A stretch of DNA of 64,000 nt, taken from NCBI GenBank assembly GCA_900708905.1, contig CAADRB010000004.1:878928-942927 (forward strand), in the 5' to 3' direction. This document shows positions 50,601 to 63,600 of this stretch, in pieces (within the stretch, counting starts at the first letter, position 1; the number at the start of each line of letters is the position of its first letter). The position numbers were made by a program, and so were the translations under genes. Source of the stretch: Hymenolepis diminuta. Taxonomy: Eukaryota; Platyhelminthes; Cestoda; Cyclophyllidea; Hymenolepididae. The notes beneath the pieces are model-generated. The model was given only the letters and a program-made list of their open reading frames with translations, made no database searches and was not told where the DNA came from.

Positions 50601-51799
50601 AATATGACGGTAAATTAAATAATGGGGCCTTCTATTAGCCTATGTTATTTATTTAATTGACGTAAATAATATAATTTCTGATCAAAAAAGTTCAATTAGA
50701 AAAACAAAATAAAGTCTATGTTCAGATAAATTTGAAAATAATTTTATAAAAACAAATTTTAAACAAATTAAAAAAATAAGAATTAATCAAGTGATTAACT
50801 ATTATTAATATTTGTGCAGAAATTGGGAGTATTTCTTAACAATATAAATTTCTGAAATCTAACAATACAAACCACCGACTTCTAAAAACTTGAAAAAGAA
50901 ACTACAAGTAAACCATCGAGAATCAGTTTCTACAATAATAATAATACTGAATATTATTCTTAACCATTATCTGCAAGGTCAAGGCATAAGTAGGTAAATG
51001 TAGTTTCTATTATGTAATAAAAACTGGTAAGAATTGCTCTAATTCTAAATTGTACTTATATTATTTTGTAAGGCTACTGAGCTACTCTACTCCGACTGAT
51101 GTATTCCGAGTTTGAACTCGGAAGCAAGAAAGGAGATTTTTAGTAGATGGACATGCGATGTCCTTCTTTTATCAAAAGACCTTTTCATCCACCGTCTCTC
51201 TTGATCTCCTATTTGCAAGCTAATGCCATCAAATAAATACAAAGCACGAAAGTGTACGAATATTATTTCCCTATATTTTAATATAATTTGACAGATTATA
51301 GATTTTCAATTAATAAATGTGGCAAAACTTGCAAATAATTCACTTTATTTAATTATGGTGAATTCGTAGACTAGAGTTTCATTAACGATATTGAAAATAA
51401 AATAACATTATCTTTAGGCGCCGATGATTTAATATGATTCTGATGGATTTTCGAAGAGAATCACTTTTGACAATTCGTACGTAAAATGAAATATCTCGGA
51501 TGATATTTCTGTTTCTTTGGCTCTCTTAATCAGTGCAAGACTCATGCCGCATGATGAAGGCGGGTACATGCAGTACCAGAAAATTATGGTTTCGCTTTGT
51601 GCAACGAGTACATCAACTAAGGAAATAAAACAATACCTGACATTTAAATGGCCTCTCTATTTACCTGATATATAACTCAGTAGTTTTCAACCGAAAGAAC
51701 TATTTAGATTGTATTAAGCAAAGTTGATATTTAATTCTGAAACAAGTCAGAATTCAGTTCTGCTTTGCCAATATCACAGAAGCTGCTTTCTGTCATGAA

Positions 51800-52060
51800 A
51801 GATTACTCTGCTTTCTCAACCTTTTGAAGGAAAATGAATGGAAGTGACAAGGCCAACTCTCACAATCAAACAACCGACCAATAAGCACAATATATCGAGA
51901 ATAAAAATTCACTTCGTAATATAGATGACAATGTTGGAGAGTGAACTACCCATGAAAGATATTGGGCAACCCGAATGTGGACTAAGATTCTCCTTTCAAC
52001 ATTAATTCCATCTTCTCACTTTATCATTTATTGAATTCATTATTATTCGAATTCAAGTGC
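51800..52060 (+). repeat. Dispersed repeat R1, copy 7
   Basis: Contains CTGCTTTCTCAACCTTTTGA, AATGGAAGTGACAAGGCCAA, CCGACCAATAAGCACAATAT, GAGAGTGAACTACCCATGAA and GGGCAACCCGAATGTGG, each with a counterpart in the 32.3 and 57.8 kb copies. Confidence 0.65.
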
Positions 52061-52219
52061 CTTCTGCCAACGTATAATCGTAAAATTTTGGTCATGCTGT
52101 TAATAATATATTATAATGATTAAATCCTAAGTCCCATTAAATGTACTACATTCGATAGGTGACGGTGGGTGATGCCAAGGACAACGTGCTGCAAATCAAA
52201 ACATTGAGAAGCAAACTAA

Positions 52220-52412
52220 TTATCTGTTTTGGTTTTCGACAAGACAATTGCAGAGATATTTTTTTATTTCCATAGTAAATAAGAATGGGTTATCAACCAC
52301 TTTTATTAAAACTATGCTAACTAGGGAATTGAGAAATTGAGGCCAGCCGTCCAAATTATCAACAGACTCTGGTGGTGCAGCCATGAATTCATTCGGAACA
52401 CAGAGCATAAAT
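52220..52412 (-). CDS. Possible coding exon, unrecognised
   Basis: After an acceptor-like GGAATTCAATTTTTAG the minus strand reads FMLCVPNEFMAAPPESVDNL, DGWPQFLNSL and ...NPFLFTMEIKKYLCNCLVEN, ending QNR and TAATTAG. The mix of Trp, Pro and acidic residues looks protein-like for such AT-rich DNA. Its phase (needs two bases before it) does not fit the donor at 53,258, so another exon would have to come between. No family recognised. Confidence 0.3.
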
Positions 52413-53209
52413 CTAAAAATTGAATTCCGAATTTTCATTGATTTCACTGCCCAGTAACTTTCTCAGAATTTAAAAATTTTTTTTTGAGACGGATAGAAGA
52501 GAACCCATCAAATGACAGGCTTGGATTGAATTATTCAACATACAGAACCCAATTAAAAGGTCATAATAAAATATCGAATGTTATTCACAATTTATTCTTC
52601 ACAATGAAACCATCTGAAAAGAAATTTGTAAAATTTTAAAATACTTGTTTAAATTAATTACTTTTTGCTATGCTCTTAGGAGGGATTTCAAATGTACTAT
52701 AAACTTATGCATTGTGTTGAAGGAAAAACCTTGACAATCCCGAAATTAAATTCATGTTTAGTAGACAAGACGACGGGTGTTTCAACTCGTTAATACGTGC
52801 AATTGTTTATATTTTTTTATGTAAAAGACCAGACAAATTAGATAAAGTACATGGTTACCAGATTCCAGTAGAACATTCTATAAGATATTATTAGACGTAA
52901 TTTGCTAATGTTGAATTAACTTCGTATATTAAGCTTTTATCACTAAGTTAGTTAAACAACTAGTGCAGATAAGAAAATTGAAGCTACTTTTTAACTTCAC
53001 AAATTAACAAAACCCAGTGAGAAAGATTTGTCTACCCGTTCGAAAACTGGAATTCTTTAATGATAAAATGAATTACGATAAGTGAAATCGCACTAGATTC
53101 AATTAAGTCGCGGTCAGATTCCCGGACACGAGAGCTGCTTAAACCATAATCAACTAGGTATGAATTATACATTAGTGAAATAATTTTCTTATCAGAAATT
53201 ACATATATG

Positions 53210-53237
53210 AATATATATATATATATATATATATATA
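53210..53237. repeat. (AT)n microsatellite
   Basis: Almost pure AT run, just past the donor of the two-exon candidate on the minus strand. Confidence 0.95.
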
Positions 53238-53258
53238 AACATGCATGAACGAGTATAC

Positions 53259-53481
53259 CATCAGAATATTTTCAATCACCTCTCTAAGCGCATTATGATT
53301 ATTCGTTGGACAAGCTAATTGGAATAATTGGCTTCTGATTTGGCCGAATACATTGTGACAAAAAAGTCCCGATTTGCCTAACGATATCTTCTGCATGTAA
53401 GAAGAAGTAAGATATCTTTTCGATTATATTTTGTGCGAAAGTCTGAATGTCACGACAGACATGCCGTTTTATCGGCGCCAT
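53259..53481 (-). CDS. Unrecognised gene start, two exons around a 37-nt intron
   Basis: Minus strand: exon 53352-53481 starts at ATG and reads MAPIKRHVCRDIQTFAQNII then EKISYFFLHAEDIVRQIGTF LSQ. A 37-nt intron (GTATTC...CCAATTAG, 53315-53351) is followed by exon 53259-53314, reading CPTNNHNALREVIENILM, ending at donor ATG|GTATAC in phase 0. The joined sequence is a continuous helical, moderately charged protein with no low-complexity run, and the intron size equals those of the HAP40 gene. Without splicing, both frames stop soon after. I do not recognise the family. It may equally be chance in AT-rich DNA. The rest of the gene would lie below 53,250. Confidence 0.38.
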
Positions 53482-56400
53482 GTTAATGCTTAAAACTGAA
53501 AATACAAAATTGAAAAAAAAGTGTGTACGTGTGTGCTCTTTTTGGTCCTGAAATAATACCCAGCAATTCCGTTATATGCGTAAGAAATTGAAATTTTTGA
53601 TTTATTTCAGTTCTTATTGAATAAACTCTGCTACGTTTAAAATACTTTTCCAAGTCTCATCTGATTACCCATGGCTAGAAGGATATTCAAACGAATCAAA
53701 GTTGTTCAACCAATCATTCAGTTAAATCTCTCGGTCATAAATTTCCCGAAAATTCCACTTAGAGACTTGTTCATCAAGAGATCAGTTCATGAAAATTGAG
53801 CTTTGGACTATTTGACTATTACAATATGTGATAAAAAATTTGACAACTAGGTGATTTCGAAATTCGTCCTCACTCCAGTAAATACTCCAATTCGACTCTT
53901 CTCTTACCTCAGCTCTTACTCGATAATTTACCATTTCGCGTGTTCGGAAAGTATCTCTCACCTAAAATTTTATTGCATTGTCTTGAATGATGATGATAAA
54001 ATGTAAGGTTTACTCGGAAACGAAATTCATTTTTAGGTTAAGACAATGTATTGCTCACAGTTTGACTCAATAAAAACATTGCTGACACAACATGTCATTA
54101 TTTAAGTGCCATTTTTAAGTCATAATAGGGTTTAATGCAGTTCTGCATATGACACAACCCTCGGTTATCAGCTAATGCCTGCCTTTTCAGTTTTAATCTG
54201 TAACTGAGGTACAAATTCAGCTTAAAAGGCTACCATCTTCTCGTTGTTCTCTATTAAAATTATTCCTGACGTTGTCTCTTTCTCCATCTTCCCTTATGGA
54301 AGTGGAATGACAATGACTTAGTGAGTATTATTTATTCTCTCATTGGTGTCTCTCCTAAGATAGTGAATTCTAAACCAAAGTTCCTCCTGAAAATAAATAG
54401 TGTTGACATTTATTATAGGTTTTAATATTACACACACTGATGGGAAGGGAAAATGAGACTTTAAGAATTCGAATCAAAGTCTAGACTGCAATCATTAGCT
54501 TTCTCATCTCAGGAATTCAAGGTAAACATTTGACCTGTCTGATTTCAAGAATTCAATTCTGAGTCGTTATTACTTCCATAATCACGCATTTTACAAACTG
54601 GATTTAACTCTTCTGATAGTAGAGGTAAGCTATCCAAAGTGAATAGTAAGGTGGACCCTAACTTAAACGTCGACGTAAGGAGAGAACTAATTTACCTAGT
54701 ACTTCTTCTAATTGCATGAATTCACATACCACAAGACAAGGATGAGACAGAGTCAGTGACAAGATATTCGATTGGAAAATAGAGAGGAAGCAGTAAACTT
54801 AAAACCGACAAAATAAAATCCACGAAAACAAATCACAACGCGGAATTTAGGTAACGCGAAAAATGACAGGTTACCTTAAAGATAGTGTGATGAACCATAA
54901 ACAACTATGGTAAAAAGGCAACCAACAGGTCGATCATCGACATCGATCATCATGAGAATAGGTAATGTAGTTGATAATTAAGATCACTACGTCCACTAAA
55001 ATTCATTGCTATAAATCAATAATTCGATATTAGTAAAAGAATGACACATAGAGGAATAAACAAGCGTAATTTCTTTTATTCCAGATAATCCGATTAATGC
55101 CATTGTTTTAATAATTATGTATCCTTAGGTTTTTTCAGGGAGCGATCGTTGATTTAGATTCTAATAACATTGTTGTAGGTATAACGGCAATAGGCACAGA
55201 ATTAACATGAATCACTTTCATAACACAATCAACTTTCCTCCCTTTGTAATGATAACATAATCCTACCGAACGATTACGTACATTTTTGCATAAATAACGC
55301 GTTATTAGGGTCATTTGGGGGGGCTATTTAATCCTGATATATATTAATAGGCCATTAACCACGAAACTGCGGTAGTAAATAAGACTTAACGACTCTGCAT
55401 AAAGCATTTGCCTTAGCCTTAAAAGAGTTACTGTCAGATAGAGGAAGAGGTGAACTTACTTGACTTCATTTTTCAACTAGGGCAAAATGCTTGCCCATCT
55501 TATATGACACAAAATATACTCGTTTACGTGGAGGGAAGACAAAAGCAGGGTGGGAGGGGACATAGGCAGCAGAGGGAACATGGGAAACTTACTTCGACTG
55601 TAGAAGGAAGCAAATGGCTTAACTAGACCAGCGATATATTCGAGCAAGTTTAGACTTTTTGTATGAAAACATTTTAAGTTAGTGAAACGTTTGTGCGCTT
55701 AGGAAAATAAAACTGAACAAAATAGTGCGTGAATTTTCGGGCAAAGTGGAAAAAAGAGAAGAAATTGAAAGAAATGCCCAAATAATTGAAATTAAATAAC
55801 TTCGCATTTAGAATTGCGGTTAAATTAAACGATTATTTAATATATAAAAAAAAAGAAAGATGATACTTTAGGTATCAAAAGTAATAGAATATTAATTTTT
55901 CATCAAAATATTTTCTATCAGTAATATTTTTAAAATATTCTGCAATTTAATAAAAAAAGACATTTTTCCACTATATTTAAATTGCAAATTGTATTTTCAA
56001 CCTGTTTTCAGAAAAAAATAAAGAAATAAATTTACAGCGAAGGAGTTGACACTTCTTAATTGGAATTATAAATTGTCACGCTTCTTACAAACCCGCCTAA
56101 ATTTCACGAATCCATGAAAAAATTTTTTCCCTTTTTCAAATTAAAGGGAGATAAATGCGAAAATTACGTCCATTACATGCCGTAAAACAAGAATGAAAAT
56201 TTCATGAAGCTCTAAAAATCTGTCTACATAATTTCTTTTCAATAAAAAACACATTTTGGATTATTTATTAAAAGATAGTGTTCCAAGTTAGCCAGCTAGT
56301 CAGGAATCTTTCATTGTTGCCAATAATCGGAATATAAAAGGATACTTCAGTTACGTGTTTATGAGAGTTTGCATATTAATGTGAATATACAATTCATGAA

Positions 56401-56679
56401 AGAACGAATTCTAGTGCGGATACCAAACAGCCTTCGACAATAAGCTTCAGTCAAATTATTGTTTCATACAACTCAAGCCAAGAAAGCATTCAGAACAAGG
56501 GGAATAAGGTCAGGATGAAAATCTTCAAATGTCACTCAATTTTCTTCTACTCAGTGGCAACATTGATACCATCATATAACTAAATACCCAAGTCGTTTCC
56601 TTAAAGCAAACTCCTACTAATCATTCTATCAAGTATTCTTCATTGTTGTTATTATTGTTATCATTTTTAATATTAATAC

Positions 56680-56935
56680 CTGCGCCAGGATAAAAATAAC
56701 ATAATATTTGATTGTGGGAAGGGAATGAAACCGGTCAACAGAAATTCCAACAAACTATAAAGGAGAGAGGACCAAAAACATAAAGAGAGCGAGGCCGGGG
56801 TATCATTTAATTTCAGATCCGGTTTATGCAAAATTTGCTAAGTGGGTAGTCCACATTCCAAAGTTCAAATTTCATGAAATTCATGAGTGGTTCCTTGGAT
56901 TGCGGCAAATACTTGCCCATAATGTCCAGTATTAA
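56680..56935 (-). repeat. Dispersed repeat R1, inverted copy
   Basis: Its reverse complement reads GAACTTTGGAATGTGGACTA, CCCACTTAGCAAATTTTGC, CGGATCTGAAATTAAATGAT, then TAGTTTGTTGGAATTTCTGT and CATTCCCTTCCCACAA. This is the R1 order on the minus strand and shows that the family inserts in both orientations. Confidence 0.7.
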
Positions 56936-57794
56936 TTGATTGATCTTCCACCAATAATGGTTAGTTTTGCAACCTGACTCATTTTTCTTTCAATGGTTCA
57001 GTGATTAACGTGGTATTCAGTAGCATGCTCTCTTGCCGTGGCAGAGATGAGATAGTAAAATTAGGGTTCTCTGTAATTTTTGTCATCGTAAGGTATTTAC
57101 AAATAATGGGTTTATTTTAAGAATCTTAGGATATCGGACTGAACTGTAGACAAACGGCATTCTATACAAATAAGTAATTTGCATTGTTCTATGAAAATTC
57201 GAAAAAAAATAATTCACACAATCTGGAAAGAGAACGATGTAATATTTCGACACTTATTTAGATCCTCTCACTGCCAATATTGATAGCGGCAACAGTCAGC
57301 GACAATGGTCGAATACCCAGATTTCTTATGGTAGTTTAAGTTGGGTATTGGAAAGAAGGTTATAGACAAAAACGTCTATTTTGTCTGTAGTGCAAATGTG
57401 CAGGCAAACTTAATATAATGACAATTCCCGATAACACGGAAAAAAGTTGACTACCCACATTGTCAAAACATAAAAGCTATATCTGCGCACTTTTCTGAGA
57501 ATTTTTCATTTCCTTTCATTTTCGTTGGAGAAAAAGTAGAAGGCAGACCAATTTAGTCTCATCCATCATAAGAACGTTAAAAGTTCACATTACGAGAATT
57601 TCGTGTACTGTTCTACAGGCACAACCATCAACAAGGACTTCAAGCGCCTAAATTTTGGATACTTTAAGTCTTGCAAAGTACAACGGCAAAATTCAATTTA
57701 TCCAAGGTCATTTGCAGTGTGGTATTAGATTCATAGCTCCCTTTGAGAAAACAGAAAAAAATTAGCCGTCTCATCTTAGACTACTGCATTTTAA

Positions 57795-58115
57795 ATAATA
57801 TTCGCCTTCGCCTTCTCAACTACTGAAAGTAAAAAGGAATTGAAAAAACTGGTTATTAACCACCGATTATCGTAGACAAAAATTTGCTGCAATCCAGGGA
57901 ACGAATAAAATTTTAATATTAGAACGTGAGCTACTTATTCAATAAATTTTGTGCAACCCGAACCCGGAAATCAAATGAAATTTGACCTTTTGATATCTCA
58001 TTATATTTTAAATTCCCTCTCCCCTATCATGTGTTGAACTTTCATTTAATCGATTCCAACTACTTCCCACAACTACAAATTGCGCCATTTTCTGCATTAC
58101 TATCGTTGATAATAA
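57795..58115 (+). repeat. Dispersed repeat R1, copy 9
   Basis: Has TTCTCAACTACTGAAAG, ACCACCGATTATCGTAGACA, AATCCAGGGAACGAATAAAA, GAACGTGAGCTACTTATTCA, TTTGTGCAACCCGAACCCGG, CTCCCCTATCATGTGTTGAA and GATTCCAACTACTTCCCACA. It extends further 5' than the copy at 28.1 kb. Confidence 0.75.
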
Positions 58116-58254
58116 TAACCCACACTTTTAAACTGCGTAGTGAGCAATGAAAACCCTACATATCCTGACCTTCATCTCCCCACTAATATTTTAATTATGC
58201 AAGTCTACTTTCTCAATACCTTTAAATTTCATGCCAAATTTTTATTTAAAGTGT

Positions 58255-58300
58255 TGTAAGAGGTGGCAGGTTCGATTCCCATCAGCGCAAATCCAGTGCT
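58255..58300 (+). repeat. tRNA box-B-like fragment (SINE remnant?)
   Basis: GGTTCGATTCC at 58268 matches the RNA polymerase III box B consensus exactly. The flanks do not pair as a T arm and no cloverleaf forms, so this is not a tRNA gene. A second T-arm-like stretch (AAATTCGAGTCCCTC) follows at about 58,350. Confidence 0.35.
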
Positions 58301-60156
58301 AAAAATGTCCAATGGCTAATGATTAAGTCCGGGTAATATAGAGGGTCGCAAAATTCGAGTCCCTCACCAAAGAGACTGTATTATGTCACCCTCTACCCAA
58401 GATGAACATTGAGAAGTGCTTCCCTAAATGAGTTGGGAAGTATTAGAGTGTTACAGATGCTTTTTTCTCTTATAATGAAAGTAAGAGCTCTTGAAGACGC
58501 TTTACAATAGATGCTTACAAACATCTAGTAATCCTTCATTCAGTAACAGGATGAAACAAGACATATCTTGACTTATCTACTCGTATGCAATTTTTGGAGT
58601 TGGCATTTGATTCAGATTAAGAATGTGCTCAAAAAGTTTCTAAATTCAATGACCAAGAGTTTGGCTATCCTCACAATTCTGTTTTATTGTATCTCCATGA
58701 TGATTGGTCTGTCGTGTGTTTCCAGACCTCCTTTTTTTATTTATCTTTATTATCTAATTTAATAAATGCGACTTAACCGGTTTTCTCATAACTGATCCCC
58801 TCTATCATACTTCTTTTTACCCTTTGAGTTGATGAAAACATGACGGTTGGCCACAGACTAGTTCAGATATAATGAATGATGGTAAGCTCTCTCACCCTTC
58901 TCATTAAGATATTGTAATCAGTCATATTATTTTCAGTTTATTTGGCCAGCAGAAAACATAATACTGAAAATATATTAAATTATGTTACTGTATTTAAAAT
59001 CTGTGAAGAGCTCTTTCTGCTTATGACGAAATGCATTAGAATATAATGTTCAAAAACAACGAAAACTTCATTGTTCTTTTGCCTCTTAACTAAGAGTCAG
59101 TAATTTCCTTTAACAGATAGGAGCCCTCAGACAAGCTAAGACGTTAATTTAATACAAATGATAAAAAATTTATTGACGAGTAGGTGAGTAGACCTGAGAT
59201 AGGAAGGCTGAGAAATTAAAATAGGTTTGGCTTCGAAATCGAAGAGTGATTCCTGTAAAAGGTGAATTAATACAGAAATGGAATACTTTTGTAGTCCATA
59301 AAGAGATACTTAAGGTATCTAACCCAAATGGAGCTTAAAAGGTAAAACGAGTCACCTGCTGAATATACATAAAGAAAGCATTATGATTTTTTTATAAATA
59401 AAAACCTATTAAGCAAACAATGTAAATGCCTTTTTTTCATAATGAGTATACATCGTTAATGTAAAGGAGCTTTCATTTACAAACCAAACACCTATGGTCC
59501 TTTTAACTATATATGGTCAGGAACATATGCGAAAATGCAACATATACATAGAGTTCGCTTCAAAAAGTGAAAAGAGGTTCGTTTTTTAACCTTTTCAAAT
59601 TTTCAAACGATATTTTTAAACACAGGTTGGCCAGAACTAAACTTTTAAACTTAAGATTGCACTTCTAAATTACTTCCAAATTAGAAGATTTCAACCCATT
59701 TTAGAAATTGTTGTCCTATTATCAAAATTTAATACTTGAAGTCAGAACTCAATTATGCTATTCAAAACGATGATAGCGCGAAAGAAAAACGGAACAATTG
59801 AAACGGTTGAAATGATGGTTAATATGTTAAATCCTCAAAACTCAAGGTATCTCATTCTGGAGGTCGGGAGTTTAACTATATTAAATTAATGTTAATCAAG
59901 TGTCGTGGCTAATATTTAAATAGAGTTAAAGTAAAAATTAATTAAATGAAACCAAAAAGTACTCTCTGGTAATCGGTTACTACAGTGAATATATACAAAT
60001 GTGATACGTAAAAGTACAGCGACAGAATACTGAGTAATTCAAGCCGAATCGAAATTTTTAATTTTCTAGAGGCAATCATCTGGAAATATTTTTCACTGAA
60101 ATTTATTCTTTTAACGAAGCTTTTAATGGAAAATATTGTATATTTCTGCAGATAAT

Positions 60157-60649
60157 NNNNNNNNNNNNNNNNNNNNNNNNNNNNNNNNNNNNNNNNNNNN
60201 NNNNNNNNNNNNNNNNNNNNNNNNNNNNNNNNNNNNNNNNNNNNNNNNNNNNNNNNNNNNNNNNNNNNNNNNNNNNNNNNNNNNNNNNNNNNNNNNNNNN
60301 NNNNNNNNNNNNNNNNNNNNNNNNNNNNNNNNNNNNNNNNNNNNNNNNNNNNNNNNNNNNNNNNNNNNNNNNNNNNNNNNNNNNNNNNNNNNNNNNNNNN
60401 NNNNNNNNNNNNNNNNNNNNNNNNNNNNNNNNNNNNNNNNNNNNNNNNNNNNNNNNNNNNNNNNNNNNNNNNNNNNNNNNNNNNNNNNNNNNNNNNNNNN
60501 NNNNNNNNNNNNNNNNNNNNNNNNNNNNNNNNNNNNNNNNNNNNNNNNNNNNNNNNNNNNNNNNNNNNNNNNNNNNNNNNNNNNNNNNNNNNNNNNNNNN
60601 NNNNNNNNNNNNNNNNNNNNNNNNNNNNNNNNNNNNNNNNNNNNNNNNN
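60157..60649. other. Assembly gap (493 N)
   Basis: A run of N. Open frames that cross it on either strand are artefacts. Confidence 0.98.
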
Positions 60650-63600
60650 ATCAGTGTGAAATACTAGACAAAACTGTGTGAATTCTGCAGCAAAAGAAAG
60701 AATGGCTTCCAGGTTGGAAATCACGAGATGAATGGCTATTAGTGCGTATCTAATGAATGGAATAAAGAATCGCAGTTTCTTCTTCCGAAGGAAACTCTTT
60801 TTTTCCACTATGGCCATAAAAATAAGCTTCTCTTGAATTCAATCTTTATATTTCAACTAAAGACGGATCAAGTGAAGCTTATTGGCCCATTAACTGCTAT
60901 CAGTTAAAACAGACTGTGGAATACAGTGAGGTATTTATGTATTTTTATAAATTTGCCTCTGTATGTGTACTTCGTTTTTAATTAATTACGAAATTCCATA
61001 AACATCATAACTTAGTACAGTTTTGTTAACAAAAAACGTGAATCAATAACTTCAAAAAGGACACCTCATCTATTAAAGACTGGTTGAAACGAAACATTCG
61101 AAAGATTTTTAGTAAAGAGCGTTTCAAGTGTACGGCAAAAAATTAAATTCACTTCAAATTCAAAAATGGTGGCTTATCATAGTTAATGGATGAAAAGCCC
61201 GTTAAGGACCATCATGCAAAAATCATGACCATACATTCTATGATGGAGTCTTCAAAATTAGGTGAATGTTCAATTAAAATTAACCTTCATATGCATTTAA
61301 GAAACAAACAGATTGCTATAGTTTTTTTAAAACCAAAGCGTAACTTCTCAATCTCTCTGTATTTGTCTATTACATATCTTAGTAATATATCTAAGAGAAT
61401 AGGTAGAGCTGATCAAAAGATGGATGGTAAATCACTCTTCTATCACTGATTCTTCAGAATGCTAAAATTCTGCGAAAGATTAATATGGATAAAGCATCCT
61501 TTAATTTTCTACTTCAAGCTCTTATAGTATCTGTATTGGACAATATATTATCGCGAAATAAATGAAAGTGATTTAACTTCGCCCGCTCCACTACCGCTTA
61601 ATCAAAACATAATTTAACCTTCAAGGAATGCCGTTAAAATTGCTAACTATCTCCTTCCTTAAGTGTCCACGTTGCAACAGAACCAAACCCCAGACCAGGT
61701 GGTGAAGGTCATTAATGACAGCTGGCGTCTCCCCCTATCCAGCCACAGAATCGTCCATTTAGTTTATCTTTACACATGCGCATATGCATATGCAAGCCTA
61801 AATGTTCATCACCAGCCCCCACTAAGCCACACTTTATATAAACAAATGATGTCATTGAGGACATACACATAGACTTGTACATACAGCGACTACCACACAA
61901 ATTAATCTGAGTGTCAGTAGCTATAGACAGTATGCTAGTTAGTGATGCCTTAAATAATTAAATCTCTAGACGAAATAAAAGCGGGTTTTTTCAAGGAACA
62001 GATGAGGAATTTACTATAGAAGACTAATTCAGGAAAATATGATAGGTCTATGATCAAAACAATATTAGAGGAGGCTGGTAGAGTTGAGGGAAATGTTTGA
62101 AAATAGGAAAAAATAAAATCAATAGCAGAGAAAAAGACCGATAGATTTAGCTGAAGTGAAAGATTATGAACTTTTAATCAGTAGAGGTTTGGCGAAAAGT
62201 AATATTAATATTAAGAAGAAACCTCGCAGGAATCCGTTAGAAAACGGCTCAGTAGCTCTAGAGATGAGAGTGGCATCGTCATTCAATATTTCAACTTTGG
62301 TCAATTCGTCTGTAAGCTTTCTCAGATGAGATTAAGAAAATGCAAAAAATGCAAATTTTTGTTCTTTAAAACCAAAATCTACCACCATTTTTATTTTCAT
62401 GCCTTGAAGATTGTTTCAACCAAACTTTCTTGAAATCCTAACTAGTGAAGATTCTAAGGAAATAGAGTTCAACATTGAAATCGTCCAATTTGTCTCTCCC
62501 TTCTTCTCGGTAAATAAATAAATATATACGAATACTCCCTGCACAAATCATATCCTTGATACAGACGTTTGTCCAAAAGAATTAAATAATTAAGATTCTC
62601 GATATAGTCGTCATCTATTAGAATGTCATCCCTCTTGTTATTTCTATCTTTAAGGAGAAAAGGCTTTATAGACGGTGTCTGTCCTATTTGGAGACTTTCA
62701 GATAAGTTGAAAAAATGCTCAAGATAATGATAAATGCAACCTTTTGCTGAGTAGTCTGAGCTGAGGGGAAAATTTCAAATCTTTCTACCCTCAATAATTA
62801 TAAACAAGTGATCATTGTATTCCCAATAAAATCAACAAGAATATTTGCCATAGCACCTAAATAATGAAGACGGAACCACAAGAATAATAATTAGCCTTCA
62901 ATATTAAACTTTCTTAGATAAGCTTTAGAGATTGGATAATTCTTTCAGCAACCAAGGCCGGAATGGAATACGTTATTTCGATGCAAAATAGAAAAATGAA
63001 CTACTCTTAATTAGAAAAGGAGAAGGGAACTGCGTGAGACTGAATTAGAATATTCACAGAATATTTTAAAATATTTTATTAAAACTCTAAATTTTTTCAT
63101 TAAGATTGAAGTCTCCTCTTTTCTATCAGTCACGATAGAGAAAAGATGGCAAATTCTAATCATAGCGTGATAACTTAAGAGCTAGAAGCGTAGATAAATA
63201 AAAGAGAAAAAAACCGAGACAGAGTTTACCATTCTCTTAAATTCATCTTACGGTAATTCAAATCTAAAAAATAAGGATATTGAGATTGCTTGAATAATTA
63301 TTCTAGCATCAGAAATAGAGTTAGGTATTTAAAGAAGCACTTCCGTTTTCATGCATTTTAACGATCGAGCTGTCGATTTTCGCGATGAAATGATTTTAAA
63401 AACATATCTTTGAACCGTTAGTTCAATTATTCAGTGTATTTCACGTGGCACTGTCAATTAATGGAAGTGTTATTAATGCTTAGCCTGAAGGACAACATTC
63501 TGGAACCGCTCTTGCTAAAAATTCACAGTTATTATACCTCGTATTGACCATAATTAACCGGTGCTTTTGACCATCCACATCACCTGATGTACATTGATGT

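Larger units (their letters stand above)
46902..52219. other. Upstream region of the tetraspanin gene; no exon identified
   Basis: Should contain or lead to the first tetraspanin exon. A 120-codon open frame (48433-48795, plus) is the longest here but shows no domain. R1 copies occur at 50,290 and 51,800. A 10-bp inverted repeat (AAGCTCATGA and its complement) lies at 50268-50291. Confidence 0.5.
53482..60156. other. No gene seen (6.7 kb)
   Basis: AT-rich, only short open frames without motifs. Contains two R1 copies in opposite orientation about 0.9 kb apart and tRNA-like fragments near 57,000 and 58,268. Confidence 0.55.

Noticed and set aside
58255..58300. tRNA gene at the GGTTCGATTCC motif
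   Set aside because: No acceptor, D or anticodon stems can be formed upstream; only box B is present.
59942..60817. Long open frames (291 and 181 codons) across 60,157-60,649
   Set aside because: Most of each frame is assembly-gap N, which cannot contain stops. The real sequence on either side shows no domain.
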